A stretch of DNA of 64,000 nt, taken from Comamonadaceae bacterium UBA4962. Lineage in GTDB: Bacteria; Pseudomonadota; Gammaproteobacteria; Burkholderiales; Burkholderiaceae_C. Positions 23,917-31,455 of this stretch are shown here, piece by piece; positions within the stretch are counted from its first letter, which is position 1; each line of letters opens with the position of its first letter. The notes beneath the pieces are model-generated. The model was not told the origin of the DNA and did no database searches. It saw only the letters and a list, made by a program, of their open reading frames with translations. The translations under genes were made by a program, and so were the position numbers. Location of the stretch: the NCBI GenBank assembly GCA_002397315.1, contig DHAE01000025.1, positions 189,903 through 253,902 on the forward strand, read 5' to 3'.

Positions 23917-25902
23917 ATGCAAGAGGAGCAGGGGGCCGCCCCCCGCAGCGCCCCCCGGGGAGTGGCCGGCTGGTGGATACCCGCCGCCCTGCTCGCGTAC
24001 GCCGCGGCCGGCCTCGCCTGGGTGGCGGGCGCCGAGGCGATGGTGCCGGCCGGCAGCGGCCTGCGCCTGGCGCTGCAGGCGGCCTTCGTGCTGGCGCCCG
24101 CGGGCTGCGGCGTCTGGGCGCTGCGGCGCTGGCGCGCGCGCGGCCGGGAGATCGCGGTGCTGGCGCAGGGCGCCGTGCAGGCCGACGAGCGCCAGCGCCT
24201 CGCGGCCACCGTGGTGGACAACGCGGCCGAGGGCATGGTGGTGACGGACGCCGGGAGCCGCATCCTGTCGGTGAACGCGGCGTTCACCCGGCTCATGGGC
24301 TATGCCGAGTCGGAACTGCTGGGCCGCACGCCGCGGCTCTTCAAATCCGGCCGCCACGGCCGCGCGTTCTACGAGGCCATGTGGAGCGAACTGGGCCGCA
24401 CGGGCCACTGGCAGGGCGAGATCTGGAACCGCCGCAAGAACGGCGAGGTGTTCCCCGAGCGCATGTCGCTCTCCAGCGTGCGCAATGCGCAGGGCGAGGT
24501 GACGCACTACGTGTGCCTGTTCACCGACATCTCGCACGAGCACGAGCAGCGCCGCCGCCTGGAGGTGATGGCGCACACCGACCCGCTCACGGGCCTGCCC
24601 AACCGCACGTTCTTCGCGCGGCAGCTCGAAGAGGCGATCGCCGATGCGCGGCTGCGCGGCGAGCCGCTGGCGGTGCTGCTGGTCAACCTCGACCGGTTCA
24701 AGGACGTGAACGACAGCTACGGCCACGCGGTGGGCGACGAGGTGCTGCGCCACATCGCGGCGCGCGTGCAGGAGGCGCTGCGGCCGGGCGACCTCGCGGG
24801 GCGGCTGGCGGGCGACGAGATCGGCGTGATCGCCCGCCGCGTGGACGGCGCCCAGGGCGCGGTGGCGATCGCCCGCGGGCTGCTGGCCGCGCTGGCCGAG
24901 CCCTGGCGCTCGCCGGACGGCTTCGAAGTGGTGGCTTCGGCGAGCGTGGGCATCTGCCTGTTCCCGGACCACGGCGACAGTGCCGACGCGCTGCTGCAGG
25001 GCGCGCATGCGGCCGTGTACGGTGCGCGCGAGCACGGGCACGGTGCCTGGCATTTCTTCGACGAAAGCCTCACGCAGGCGGCGCGCGAGCGGCTGTCGAT
25101 GGAAGCGCGCCTGCGTGCCGCGCTCGCGCACGGCCACCTGCAGCTGCACTACCAGCCGCAGGTGGACATCGCCTCCGGGCGCATCGTGGGCGCCGAGGCG
25201 CTGGTGCGCTGGAACGACCCGCTGGAAGGCTTCATCGCGCCCGACCGCTTCATTCCGGTGGCCGAACGCACGGGCGTGATCGGCCCGCTGGGCGAGTGGG
25301 TGATGCACGAGGCCTGCCGGCAGGCCCAGGGCTGGCGCGAAGCGGGGCTGCCCGAGGTGACGATGGCGGTGAACGTCTCGCCGCGCCAGTTCCACCTGAC
25401 CGACCTGGCGGGCTGCGCGGCGCTCGCGCTGGCGGATTCGGGCTTTCCGTCCACGCTGCTGGAGCTGGAGATCACCGAAGGCGCGCTGGCCGAGCGGCCC
25501 GAGGAGGCGCGGCAGGTGCTGCTGCGGCTGCGCGGCCTCGGCCTGCGGCTCGCGATCGACGATTTCGGCACGGGCTATTCGTCGCTCGCGCACCTGAAGC
25601 GCTTTCCGATCGACGTGCTGAAGATCGACCGCGGGTTCATCCGCGACCTGCCCCAGAGCGCGGACGACATGGCGATCTGCGCGGCCATCATCGCCATGGG
25701 GCACAGCCTGGGCCTGCACGTGCTGGCCGAAGGCGTCGAGACGCCCGAGCAGCTGGCGTTCCTGCATGCCCGCGGCTGCGACCGCTACCAGGGCTATCTG
25801 TGCCGGCGGCCGGTGCCGGCGACGGAGTTCGCCGCGCTGCTGGCGCAGCAGGCCGCGGGGGGCGATCCGGTGGTTGACTCGGCCGTGCCGGCAGGTCGAT
25901 AA
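23917..25902 (+). CDS. PAS-GGDEF-EAL cyclic-di-GMP signalling protein
   Basis: 661 residues. Two membrane segments (about 18-37 and 50-68) are followed by a PAS domain (about 95-215), a GGDEF domain (about 225-385) and an EAL domain (about 395-650). The GGDEF motif reads AGDEI, so cyclase activity is probably lost or weakened. The EAL side is intact: GAEALVRW, NVSPRQF, LEITEGAL, AIDDFGTGYSSL and LKIDRGFI. It is therefore most likely a membrane c-di-GMP phosphodiesterase. AAGGA precedes the ATG at 23917. Confidence 0.92.
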   Translation: MQEEQGAAPRSAPRGVAGWWIPAALLAYAAAGLAWVAGAEAMVPAGSGLRLALQAAFVLAPAGCGVWALRRWRARGREIAVLAQGAVQADERQRLAATVVDNAAEGMVVTDAGSRILSVNAAFTRLMGYAESELLGRTPRLFKSGRHGRAFYEAMWSELGRTGHWQGEIWNRRKNGEVFPERMSLSSVRNAQGEVTHYVCLFTDISHEHEQRRRLEVMAHTDPLTGLPNRTFFARQLEEAIADARLRGEPLAVLLVNLDRFKDVNDSYGHAVGDEVLRHIAARVQEALRPGDLAGRLAGDEIGVIARRVDGAQGAVAIARGLLAALAEPWRSPDGFEVVASASVGICLFPDHGDSADALLQGAHAAVYGAREHGHGAWHFFDESLTQAARERLSMEARLRAALAHGHLQLHYQPQVDIASGRIVGAEALVRWNDPLEGFIAPDRFIPVAERTGVIGPLGEWVMHEACRQAQGWREAGLPEVTMAVNVSPRQFHLTDLAGCAALALADSGFPSTLLELEITEGALAERPEEARQVLLRLRGLGLRLAIDDFGTGYSSLAHLKRFPIDVLKIDRGFIRDLPQSADDMAICAAIIAMGHSLGLHVLAEGVETPEQLAFLHARGCDRYQGYLCRRPVPATEFAALLAQQAAGGDPVVDSAVPAGR

Positions 25903-26126
25903 TCCGGCCGCTTTTCGGCGGGGCCGCGCCGTGCGGTGCTGCCCGGTGCCCTCGGACACACTGCGGACACGCCGCGGTGTCCCCGTGAACATTTCGCGGA
26001 CATGCTTCAGAACGGCCGCACGGGCTCGCCAGGCCTCGCGGCGCCGGCCCCGGCCGGCATCCCATCCCCACGCGTGCGGTGCGTGGGCCCATCCACCGGC
26101 GCGCGAGAGCGCGGGAGAAAAACGCC
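25903..26126. other. 5' leader region of the MgtC locus
   Basis: About 220 bases between the EAL gene and the leader peptide. It is GC-rich with several short palindromes (for example ACGCGTGCGGTGCGTGGG near 26079) but I recognise no known riboswitch. Any promoter of the leader-mgtC operon should be here. Confidence 0.4.
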
Positions 26127-26246
26127 ATGGACCCAGCCCCCATACGGCCTTCCCCCGGCCCGACCCCGGTGTTCCGTTCCCCTTGCCTTCCCCTCTCCGC
26201 TTCCGGCGCGCGGCTGGAGGCCTTCCGCCGCCCGGCCCTGCGCTGA
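26127..26246 (+). CDS. Proline-rich leader peptide (MgtL-like), 39 residues
   Basis: A 39-codon frame with a ribosome-binding site (GGGAG, nine bases before the ATG). It begins MDPAPIRPSPGPTP: six prolines and an acidic residue in the first 14 codons. E. coli and Salmonella MgtL, the mgtA leader peptide, also begins with acid-proline repeats that destabilise the ribosome when Mg2+ is low. The stop at 26244-26246 is 10 bases before a hairpin that hides the ribosome-binding site of the next gene. Downstream lie an MgtE_N-like gene and an MgtC-like gene. Function as a Mg2+ or proline sensor is inferred, but sequence, position and structure agree. Confidence 0.62.
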   Translation: MDPAPIRPSPGPTPVFRSPCLPLSASGARLEAFRRPALR

Positions 26247-26255
26247 CGGCGCGGG

Positions 26256-26287
26256 AGGCTCCGCGCGCTGCGGCGCGGCTGGAGCCT
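26256..26287 (+). promoter_or_regulatory. Hairpin sequestering the Shine-Dalgarno of the downstream gene
   Basis: AGGCTCC (26256-26262) pairs with GGAGCCT (26281-26287), seven perfect pairs, with an inner GCGC/GCGC stem. GGAG at 26281-26284 is the ribosome-binding site of the ATG at 26293. A ribosome reaching the leader stop codon would cover the left arm; this is the layout of translational attenuation. Confidence 0.6.
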
Positions 26288-26292
26288 TTCGC

Positions 26293-26715
26293 ATGTTCTT
26301 TCTCCGCTTTCCCTTTTCGTTCTCGTTCTCCTTCCCGGCCTTCGCACGGCTGCGTGCATCACGCGCCGACGTGCTCACGCGGGCGCTGCACGAAGCGCTG
26401 GCCCGCCGGCGCCCGCAGGCCTTGTGCGGGCTGCTGGACCGCCATGGCTGCCGCCGTGTGGCCGCATGCCTGTCGCGCGAGCCGGGGGCGGTGATCGCCG
26501 ATGCGCTCTCCCTGCTGCCCGCGGGGCAGCGCCGGGCGGTGTTCGTGCGCCTGGGCCGGGCCGCGCGCCGGCGGGCCGAGCGCATCGGCGGGCGGGCTTT
26601 CGAGGCCTTCCATGCCGAGGGCGTCGCCGGGACGGCCGCACCGGCAGGGGTGTGGCGGCGCGCGTGGGCACGTGTTGCCCGGTGCTGCCGCCGCCCGCCG
26701 GATGCAAAGGCATGA
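26293..26715 (+). CDS. Small protein resembling the MgtE N-terminal domain
   Basis: 140 residues. After a hydrophobic Phe/Ser-rich start (MFFLRFPFSFSFSFP), residues about 25-100 form short helical repeats (LHEALARRRPQALCGLLDRH, LSREPGAVIADALSLLPAGQ, RRAVFVRLGRAARR) that resemble the superhelical N domain of the MgtE Mg2+ channel, without its CBS or membrane domains. The similarity is by eye and weak. It lies between the leader peptide and the MgtC-like gene (60-base gap), so a Mg2+ stress role is inferred. The start is supported by GGAG eight bases upstream. Confidence 0.6.
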   Translation: MFFLRFPFSFSFSFPAFARLRASRADVLTRALHEALARRRPQALCGLLDRHGCRRVAACLSREPGAVIADALSLLPAGQRRAVFVRLGRAARRRAERIGGRAFEAFHAEGVAGTAAPAGVWRRAWARVARCCRRPPDAKA

Positions 26716-26775
26716 CGTGCCCGCCCGCGCCGCTGTCCATTCCTTGCCGAACCCCTCACGATCCCCGGAGCCGCC

Positions 26776-27492
26776 ATGCAATTCCTCCGCCACTTCCATC
26801 TGTTCCCGTTCCTCGACACGCTCGTCAGTCTGCTCACCGCCTTCGGGCTGGGCGCGGCGATCGGGCTGGAGCGCCAGGTCCGCCAGCGCACCGCGGGCCT
26901 GCGCACCAACACGCTGGTGGCCGTGGGCGCGGCGGCGTTCGTGGTGCTGGCCGACCGGCTGGAAGGGCCCTCGGGCGCGGTGCGGGTGATCGCCTACGTG
27001 GTGTCGGGCGTGGGCTTCCTGGGGGCCGGCGCGATCATGAAGGAGGGGGCCAACGTGACCGGCCTCAACACCGCGGCGACGCTCTGGGGATCGGCCGCGG
27101 TGGGCGCCTGCGCGGGCTCGCACCTCGTGGCCGAGGCGGTGCTCGCGGCGCTGTTCGTGCTCGCCAGCAACACGCTGCTGCGGCCCGTGGCCAACCGCAT
27201 CAACCGCCGCCCGGTGCAGGAAGCGACGAGCGAGGCGACCTACACCGTGTACGTGCTGTGCGGGCGCGGTGTGCACGGCGAGGTGCGCGAGCGCATGGTG
27301 GAGCTGCTGGAGGCCGCCAACTACCCCGTGCGCGGCGTGGGCCAGCATGCCTTCGGCCGCACCGAGACGGAGATCGAGGCGACGCTCTACGCCACGGCGG
27401 TGGAGGCCGACGAGCTGGATGCCGTGATGCACGCGATCGAAGCGCTGCCGGGCGTGCTGCAGGCGTTCTGGAACGCGGGCTCGGACGAGTAG
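26776..27492 (+). CDS. MgtC/SapB family inner-membrane protein
   Basis: 238 residues. The N-terminal half has four or five membrane helices with the family signature LGAAIGLERQVRQRTAGLRT, the SGVGFLGAGAIMKEG motif and GLNTAATLWGSAAVGAC. The C-terminal domain (about 155-235) is soluble and ACT-like. MgtC proteins promote growth at low Mg2+ and inside host cells and inhibit F-ATPase in Salmonella. It is the last gene of the leader-controlled cluster. Confidence 0.92.
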   Translation: MQFLRHFHLFPFLDTLVSLLTAFGLGAAIGLERQVRQRTAGLRTNTLVAVGAAAFVVLADRLEGPSGAVRVIAYVVSGVGFLGAGAIMKEGANVTGLNTAATLWGSAAVGACAGSHLVAEAVLAALFVLASNTLLRPVANRINRRPVQEATSEATYTVYVLCGRGVHGEVRERMVELLEAANYPVRGVGQHAFGRTETEIEATLYATAVEADELDAVMHAIEALPGVLQAFWNAGSDE

Positions 27493-27506
27493 GCCGGCGC
27501 GGGACG

Positions 27507-28373
27507 CTATCGGCGCAGCGGGGCGCAGTGGTCCGTGGGCGGCAGCGCGGGCGTGGGCAGGATCGTGTCCACGGCGCTCTCGGGCAGCGGTTCCGTGGTG
27601 GATTGCGCGCGGGCGATGGCGACGCGGGAGCGCACGCTGCCGTCCCAGTGCAGCGGAATGCCGAGGTCGCGCCGCACGTGTTCCGCGCCCGCGATCAGCA
27701 GCACCGCCTGGCCCGGGCGGCGCGCATCGGCCGCCGTGCGGGCCAGGCTGGCGTCGCGCGCGATCTGGATGCGCGCCATGGCCGGCCACTGCGACGCGGG
27801 CAGCAGGCCGCAGTGGCCGGCGTCCATGGCGGCGATCTGCCGGCGCAGCACGTCGGGCGGCACGCGCGCGTCCCAGGACGGGTCGTGCATGGCGTCCCGC
27901 ATGCCCGCACGCGGCAGATTGCCGCCGAGCACCGGCACGCCGGCGCGCACGGCCTCCATCACCACCGGACCGTAGCGCTGCCAGGGCCAGGCCGCATCGT
28001 TCCAGGCCAACGCCGCGCGCACGGCGGCTTCGTCCGCATCGCGCGGCAGGCCCTGCGTGCCGTGGCCGGCCTCGGCCATCTCCAGCACGACGGCCGCCAG
28101 GGCGCCGCGCGCGCCCAGGGCCGCCACCGCTTCGCGCTGCAGGCGCTGGTGGTCGGGCGCGTCGTGCTGCTCGCCCAGCAGCAGCACGGGAGGCGGCAGC
28201 AGCGCGGCCCAGGGGGGCGCGCCGGCTGGCGTGTGCGCGGACGGCGGCTGCGACGGGCGGGTGTCCGCGGGAGGGAGGTTCGAGCAACCGGTGGCCATCG
28301 CCAGAACGGCAGAGACGGCCAGGACGGTGGCGGCGGACGGCCGCGGGAGCGAGAGCGGTGGGCGATGGGGCAT
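27507..28373 (-). CDS. ChaN-like haem-binding lipoprotein
   Basis: 288 residues. A lipoprotein signal ends at the lipobox MATGC (Cys about residue 30). The ChaN core has LLLGEQHDAPDHQ, where the His is a haem-ligand candidate, then LEMAEAGHGTQGLPRD, WPWQRYGPVVMEAVRAGVPV and LIAGAEHVRRDLGIP. ChaN of Campylobacter binds two haem groups. A TTG at 28379, with GGAAGG six bases upstream, is an equally good start. It is divergent from narX with 192 bases between. Confidence 0.85.
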   Translation of the reverse strand: MPHRPPLSLPRPSAATVLAVSAVLAMATGCSNLPPADTRPSQPPSAHTPAGAPPWAALLPPPVLLLGEQHDAPDHQRLQREAVAALGARGALAAVVLEMAEAGHGTQGLPRDADEAAVRAALAWNDAAWPWQRYGPVVMEAVRAGVPVLGGNLPRAGMRDAMHDPSWDARVPPDVLRRQIAAMDAGHCGLLPASQWPAMARIQIARDASLARTAADARRPGQAVLLIAGAEHVRRDLGIPLHWDGSVRSRVAIARAQSTTEPLPESAVDTILPTPALPPTDHCAPLRR

Positions 28374-28516
28374 GCGCAAACGGGGCCTTCCGAAGTGGGA
28401 CGGAGAACGGGCACGGTCACGGGCTCGGGTGACACCGCATGCTACGGCGGCGGGCCGGTGGCCGGAGGCGATGCCCGCGGCAGCGCGCGGGACTTGCAGG
28501 CCCGCTCCCGCCCGGC

Positions 28517-28558
28517 TTGACCTGCATCAAGGTGCGCGCGGGCCCGCGTTCCTACACT
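28517..28558 (+). promoter_or_regulatory. FNR box and -10 of narX (class II layout)
   Basis: TTGACCTGCATCAA (28517-28530) fits the FNR/Anr consensus TTGAY-N4-RTCAA. A -10 candidate TACACT is at 28553-28558, predicting +1 at 28565. The FNR dyad centre (28523.5) is then exactly at -41.5, the class II activator position. The predicted start is one base before the narX ATG and no ribosome-binding site is present, implying a leaderless mRNA. Confidence 0.7.
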
Positions 28559-28565
28559 GCCCGCC

Positions 28566-30518
28566 ATGCGCAGGCCCTTCACGCTGACCACCCGGCTGCT
28601 CGCCATCGGCGGGAGCTTTCTGATGGTGGCGCTGCTCTCCATCGCGCTCACGCTGTGGATCACCTGGAGCCTCGAAGGCGGCGCGGCCGCGGTCAACGAG
28701 GCCGGCCGGCTGCGCATGACGATGATGCGCATGGTGCTCGCGGGGCAGGCCGAGGTGCCCGGCGGGCTGGCGCCGCTCTCCGCCCGGTTCGACGCCAGCC
28801 TCGCGCTGCTGCATGGGGGCGATCCCGCCCGGCCGCTGTTCGTGCCCTGGAACGAGGACACGCGCGTGCGTTTCGAGGGTATCCGGAACGAATGGCGGCA
28901 GTTGCGCGGCGCCCCGCCCACCGTGGAGCAGGCCGATGCGTTCGTGGTGCGCGTGGACGGCTTCGTGGATGCGATCGAGCGCCAGATGGCGCGCTGGACG
29001 GCCGTGCTGCACCTCTTCCAGCTGGCGATGATGGCGGTGGCCATCGCTTCGGCCGTGGCCTTCATGGCCCTGAGCCACTGGCTGGTGCTGGCGCCCGTGG
29101 CCCGGCTGCAGCAGGCCCTGGCGCGCATGCGGCAGGGCGACCTGCGCACGCGCCTGCCCGTCGAATCGCAGGACGAGTTCGGGCAGGTGGCCACCGGCTT
29201 CAACCTCATGGCGCATGCGCTGCAGTCCTCGCACCAGGACCTGGAGCGCAAGGTGGCCGAGAAGACCTCGCGGCTGCAGGAACGCAACGAGCGCCTGGCC
29301 GCGCTCTACGCGGTGAGCGCGCAGGTGTCGGAAGCCGGCAGCCTGGAGTCGCTGGCGCGCGGCTTCGTGCAGCGCGTGCGCGAGATCGCGCGGGCGGATG
29401 CCGCGGCGATGCGCTGGTCCGACGAGGCCAACGAGCGCTACATGCTGCTCGCGGGCGACGGCCTGCCGGAGACGATGGTGCAGGGCGAACACTACCTGCG
29501 CACCGGTAGCTGCCACTGCGGCCAGCCCGAGGCCTCCGCGCGCCTGCGCGTCATCCCCATCCTGCCCGGCACGCCCACCGGCATGCCGCACTGCGGCGAC
29601 GCGGGCTACCAGACCCTGGTGCTGGTGCCCGTGCGCACGCAGCAGCGCGTGCTCGGCGAGATCGACCTGTTCTTCCGCGCGGCCACCGGCGTCGAGCCCG
29701 GCATGCAGGAAATGCTGGAGGCGATGGCCAGCCACCTCGCCACGGCGATGGAAGGGCTGCGCGCCACCGCGCTGGAACGCGAGGCCGCCGTGGCGCAGGA
29801 GCGCTCCTTCATCGCGCGCGAGCTGCACGACTCGATCGCGCAGTCGCTCGCCTTCCTGAAGATCCAGACCCAGTTGCTGCGCGACGCGGTGCTGCGCGGC
29901 GACGACGGCGCGCGCGACCGCAGCATGGGCGAACTCGACGTGGGCGTGCGCGGCTGCTATGCCGACGTGCGCGAGCTGCTGGTGCACTTCCGCACGCGCA
30001 CCAGCGAGGAAGACATCGAAGGCGCGCTGCGCGCCACGCTCTCCAAGTTCGGCCACCAGACCGGGATCGCGCACACGCTGTCGATGGCGGGCCACGGACT
30101 GCCGCTCGCGCCCGACGTGCAGGTGCAGGTGCTGCACATGGTGCAGGAGGCGCTCTCCAACGTGCGCAAGCATTCGGGCGCCCGCCGTGTGGAGGTGCGC
30201 GTGCAGCGCGCACCGCACTGGCGCTTCGAGGTGGAGGACGACGGCTGCGGTTTCGATCCGGCCGCCGTGCCGCCCGATTCGCTGCACGTGGGCCTGGGCA
30301 TCATGCGCGAGCGCGCCGAGCGCATCGGCGCGCGCGTGCAGGTCGGGCCCGGAGAGGGCGGCGGCACGCGCGTCTGCATCGAGCTGCCGGCGGTGCCGTT
30401 GCCGGGAAACTCCACGCCTTCGGTGTCCGATCCGCCGGTCTCCGGCGTGTCCACCGTGCCTTCTCCCGCGCCACGCGCGCCGCTTTTCCCCCTCACCGCC
30501 GCGCCGCTCGCTTCCTGA
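28566..30518 (+). CDS. narX: Nitrate/nitrite sensor histidine kinase NarX
   Basis: 650 residues. TM1 (about 13-34), a periplasmic four-helix domain with the ligand P-box NEAGRLRMT (44-52), TM2 (about 149-172), HAMP (about 172-225), a GAF-like central domain with three cysteines (GSCHCGQ at 315-320, PHCG at 341-344), then HisKA_3 with His421 in ARELHDSIAQ, and an HATPase_c domain (EALSNVRKHSGA, VGLGIMRERAERIGA). It phosphorylates NarL in response to nitrate. An FNR site in front couples it to oxygen limitation. The last 40 residues are a Pro/Ser-rich tail. Confidence 0.95.
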   Translation: MRRPFTLTTRLLAIGGSFLMVALLSIALTLWITWSLEGGAAAVNEAGRLRMTMMRMVLAGQAEVPGGLAPLSARFDASLALLHGGDPARPLFVPWNEDTRVRFEGIRNEWRQLRGAPPTVEQADAFVVRVDGFVDAIERQMARWTAVLHLFQLAMMAVAIASAVAFMALSHWLVLAPVARLQQALARMRQGDLRTRLPVESQDEFGQVATGFNLMAHALQSSHQDLERKVAEKTSRLQERNERLAALYAVSAQVSEAGSLESLARGFVQRVREIARADAAAMRWSDEANERYMLLAGDGLPETMVQGEHYLRTGSCHCGQPEASARLRVIPILPGTPTGMPHCGDAGYQTLVLVPVRTQQRVLGEIDLFFRAATGVEPGMQEMLEAMASHLATAMEGLRATALEREAAVAQERSFIARELHDSIAQSLAFLKIQTQLLRDAVLRGDDGARDRSMGELDVGVRGCYADVRELLVHFRTRTSEEDIEGALRATLSKFGHQTGIAHTLSMAGHGLPLAPDVQVQVLHMVQEALSNVRKHSGARRVEVRVQRAPHWRFEVEDDGCGFDPAAVPPDSLHVGLGIMRERAERIGARVQVGPGEGGGTRVCIELPAVPLPGNSTPSVSDPPVSGVSTVPSPAPRAPLFPLTAAPLAS

Positions 30519-30552
30519 GCAGGGGCCGGCACGCACTCCCGGAGCCTTCGCC

Positions 30553-31290
30553 ATGCCTGTCCCCGATGCCTGCCGAAACACGGCTGCCGCGCCGCTGCGG
30601 GTGTTCGTGGTGGACGACCACACGCTGTTCCGGCGCGGCCTGATCGCCCTGCTGGCGCAGTACCCGTCCGTGCGGGTGGTGGGCGAGGCCGGCGATGCGG
30701 CCGAGGCCCTGCGCCTCGCGCCGCCGCTCGCGCCGCAGGTCGTGCTGCTCGACCACCACCTGCCCGGCGTGCGCGGCATCGATGCGATCCGCGGGCTGCG
30801 CGAGGCCATGCCGGGCGTGCGCGTGCTGATGCTCACCGTGAGCGAGGACGGCGAAGACCTCGCGCAGGCGCTGCGCCAGGGCGCGCAGGGCTACCTGCTC
30901 AAGACCATCGAAGGCGACCTGCTGGCCGATGCCATCGGCCGCGCCGCGCGCGGCGAGCCCGTGGTGAGCGCGGAGCTGATGGGCAAGCTGGTCGCGGCCT
31001 TCCAGGCGCAGGGCGGCCCGCCCGCCGCGCAGGAGGCGCCGCCGGAGCCCGAGGCGGCACCGGTGTCCGGCCCGGCCGCGGCAGGCGAACCCGCCGCGCC
31101 GCTCTCGCCGCGCGAGGAGGACGTGCTGCGCGAGATCGCGCGCGGTGCGAGCAACAAGGAGATCGCCCGCGCGCTCGACATCGCCGAGACCACGGTGAAG
31201 ATCCACGTACAGCACATCCTGCGCAAGCTGGGGCTGAGCTCGCGCGTGCAGGCGGCGGTGTACGCGTCGGACCGGCAGCGCGCGCCCTGA
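30553..31290 (+). CDS. narL: Nitrate response regulator NarL
   Basis: 245 residues. The receiver domain (about 16-130) has DD at 21-22, phosphoacceptor Asp67 (VVLLDHHLPG), Thr in MLTVSE and Lys in YLLKTIEG. A Pro/Ala/Glu-rich linker (about 148-180) is longer than in E. coli NarL. The LuxR-type HTH is at about 183-240 (LSPREEDVLREIARGASNKE, TTVKIHVQHILRKLGLSS). It follows narX after 34 bases with GGAG upstream and should activate the nar operon under nitrate. Confidence 0.95.
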   Translation: MPVPDACRNTAAAPLRVFVVDDHTLFRRGLIALLAQYPSVRVVGEAGDAAEALRLAPPLAPQVVLLDHHLPGVRGIDAIRGLREAMPGVRVLMLTVSEDGEDLAQALRQGAQGYLLKTIEGDLLADAIGRAARGEPVVSAELMGKLVAAFQAQGGPPAAQEAPPEPEAAPVSGPAAAGEPAAPLSPREEDVLREIARGASNKEIARALDIAETTVKIHVQHILRKLGLSSRVQAAVYASDRQRAP

Positions 31291-31314
31291 CGCGGGGCGG
31301 GCATAGTTCTTCCA

Positions 31315-31341
31315 GAGGATGCGCCCGCCGCGCGCATCCTC
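31315..31341 (+). terminator. Hairpin after narL
   Basis: GAGGATGCGC (31315-31324) pairs perfectly with GCGCATCCTC (31332-31341) across a seven-base loop. No T-run follows (CTTCCG), so it may be a weak terminator or an RNA-stability element separating narXL from narK1. No FNR box was found in the 165-base gap between narL and narK1. Confidence 0.45.
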
Positions 31342-31455
31342 CTTCCGCCGGGGCGTTCACCTCCCACCGGAGGATGTTCAGGCGGCGCCGTTCGCGGGAC
31401 GATCCTTCCCGAGCCCCGTGGATCGACCGCGGGGCCGCCACCAGGAACGAACGCC

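Noticed and set aside
28374..28379. TTG start of the ChaN-like gene at 28379
   Set aside because: Not excluded (GGAAGG is well spaced), but the ATG six bases later was preferred for the entry; the difference is two residues.
31291..31455. FNR or NarL sites upstream of narK1
   Set aside because: No TTGAT-N4-ATCAA match and no clear pair of NarL heptamers; only the hairpin at 31315-31341 is evident.
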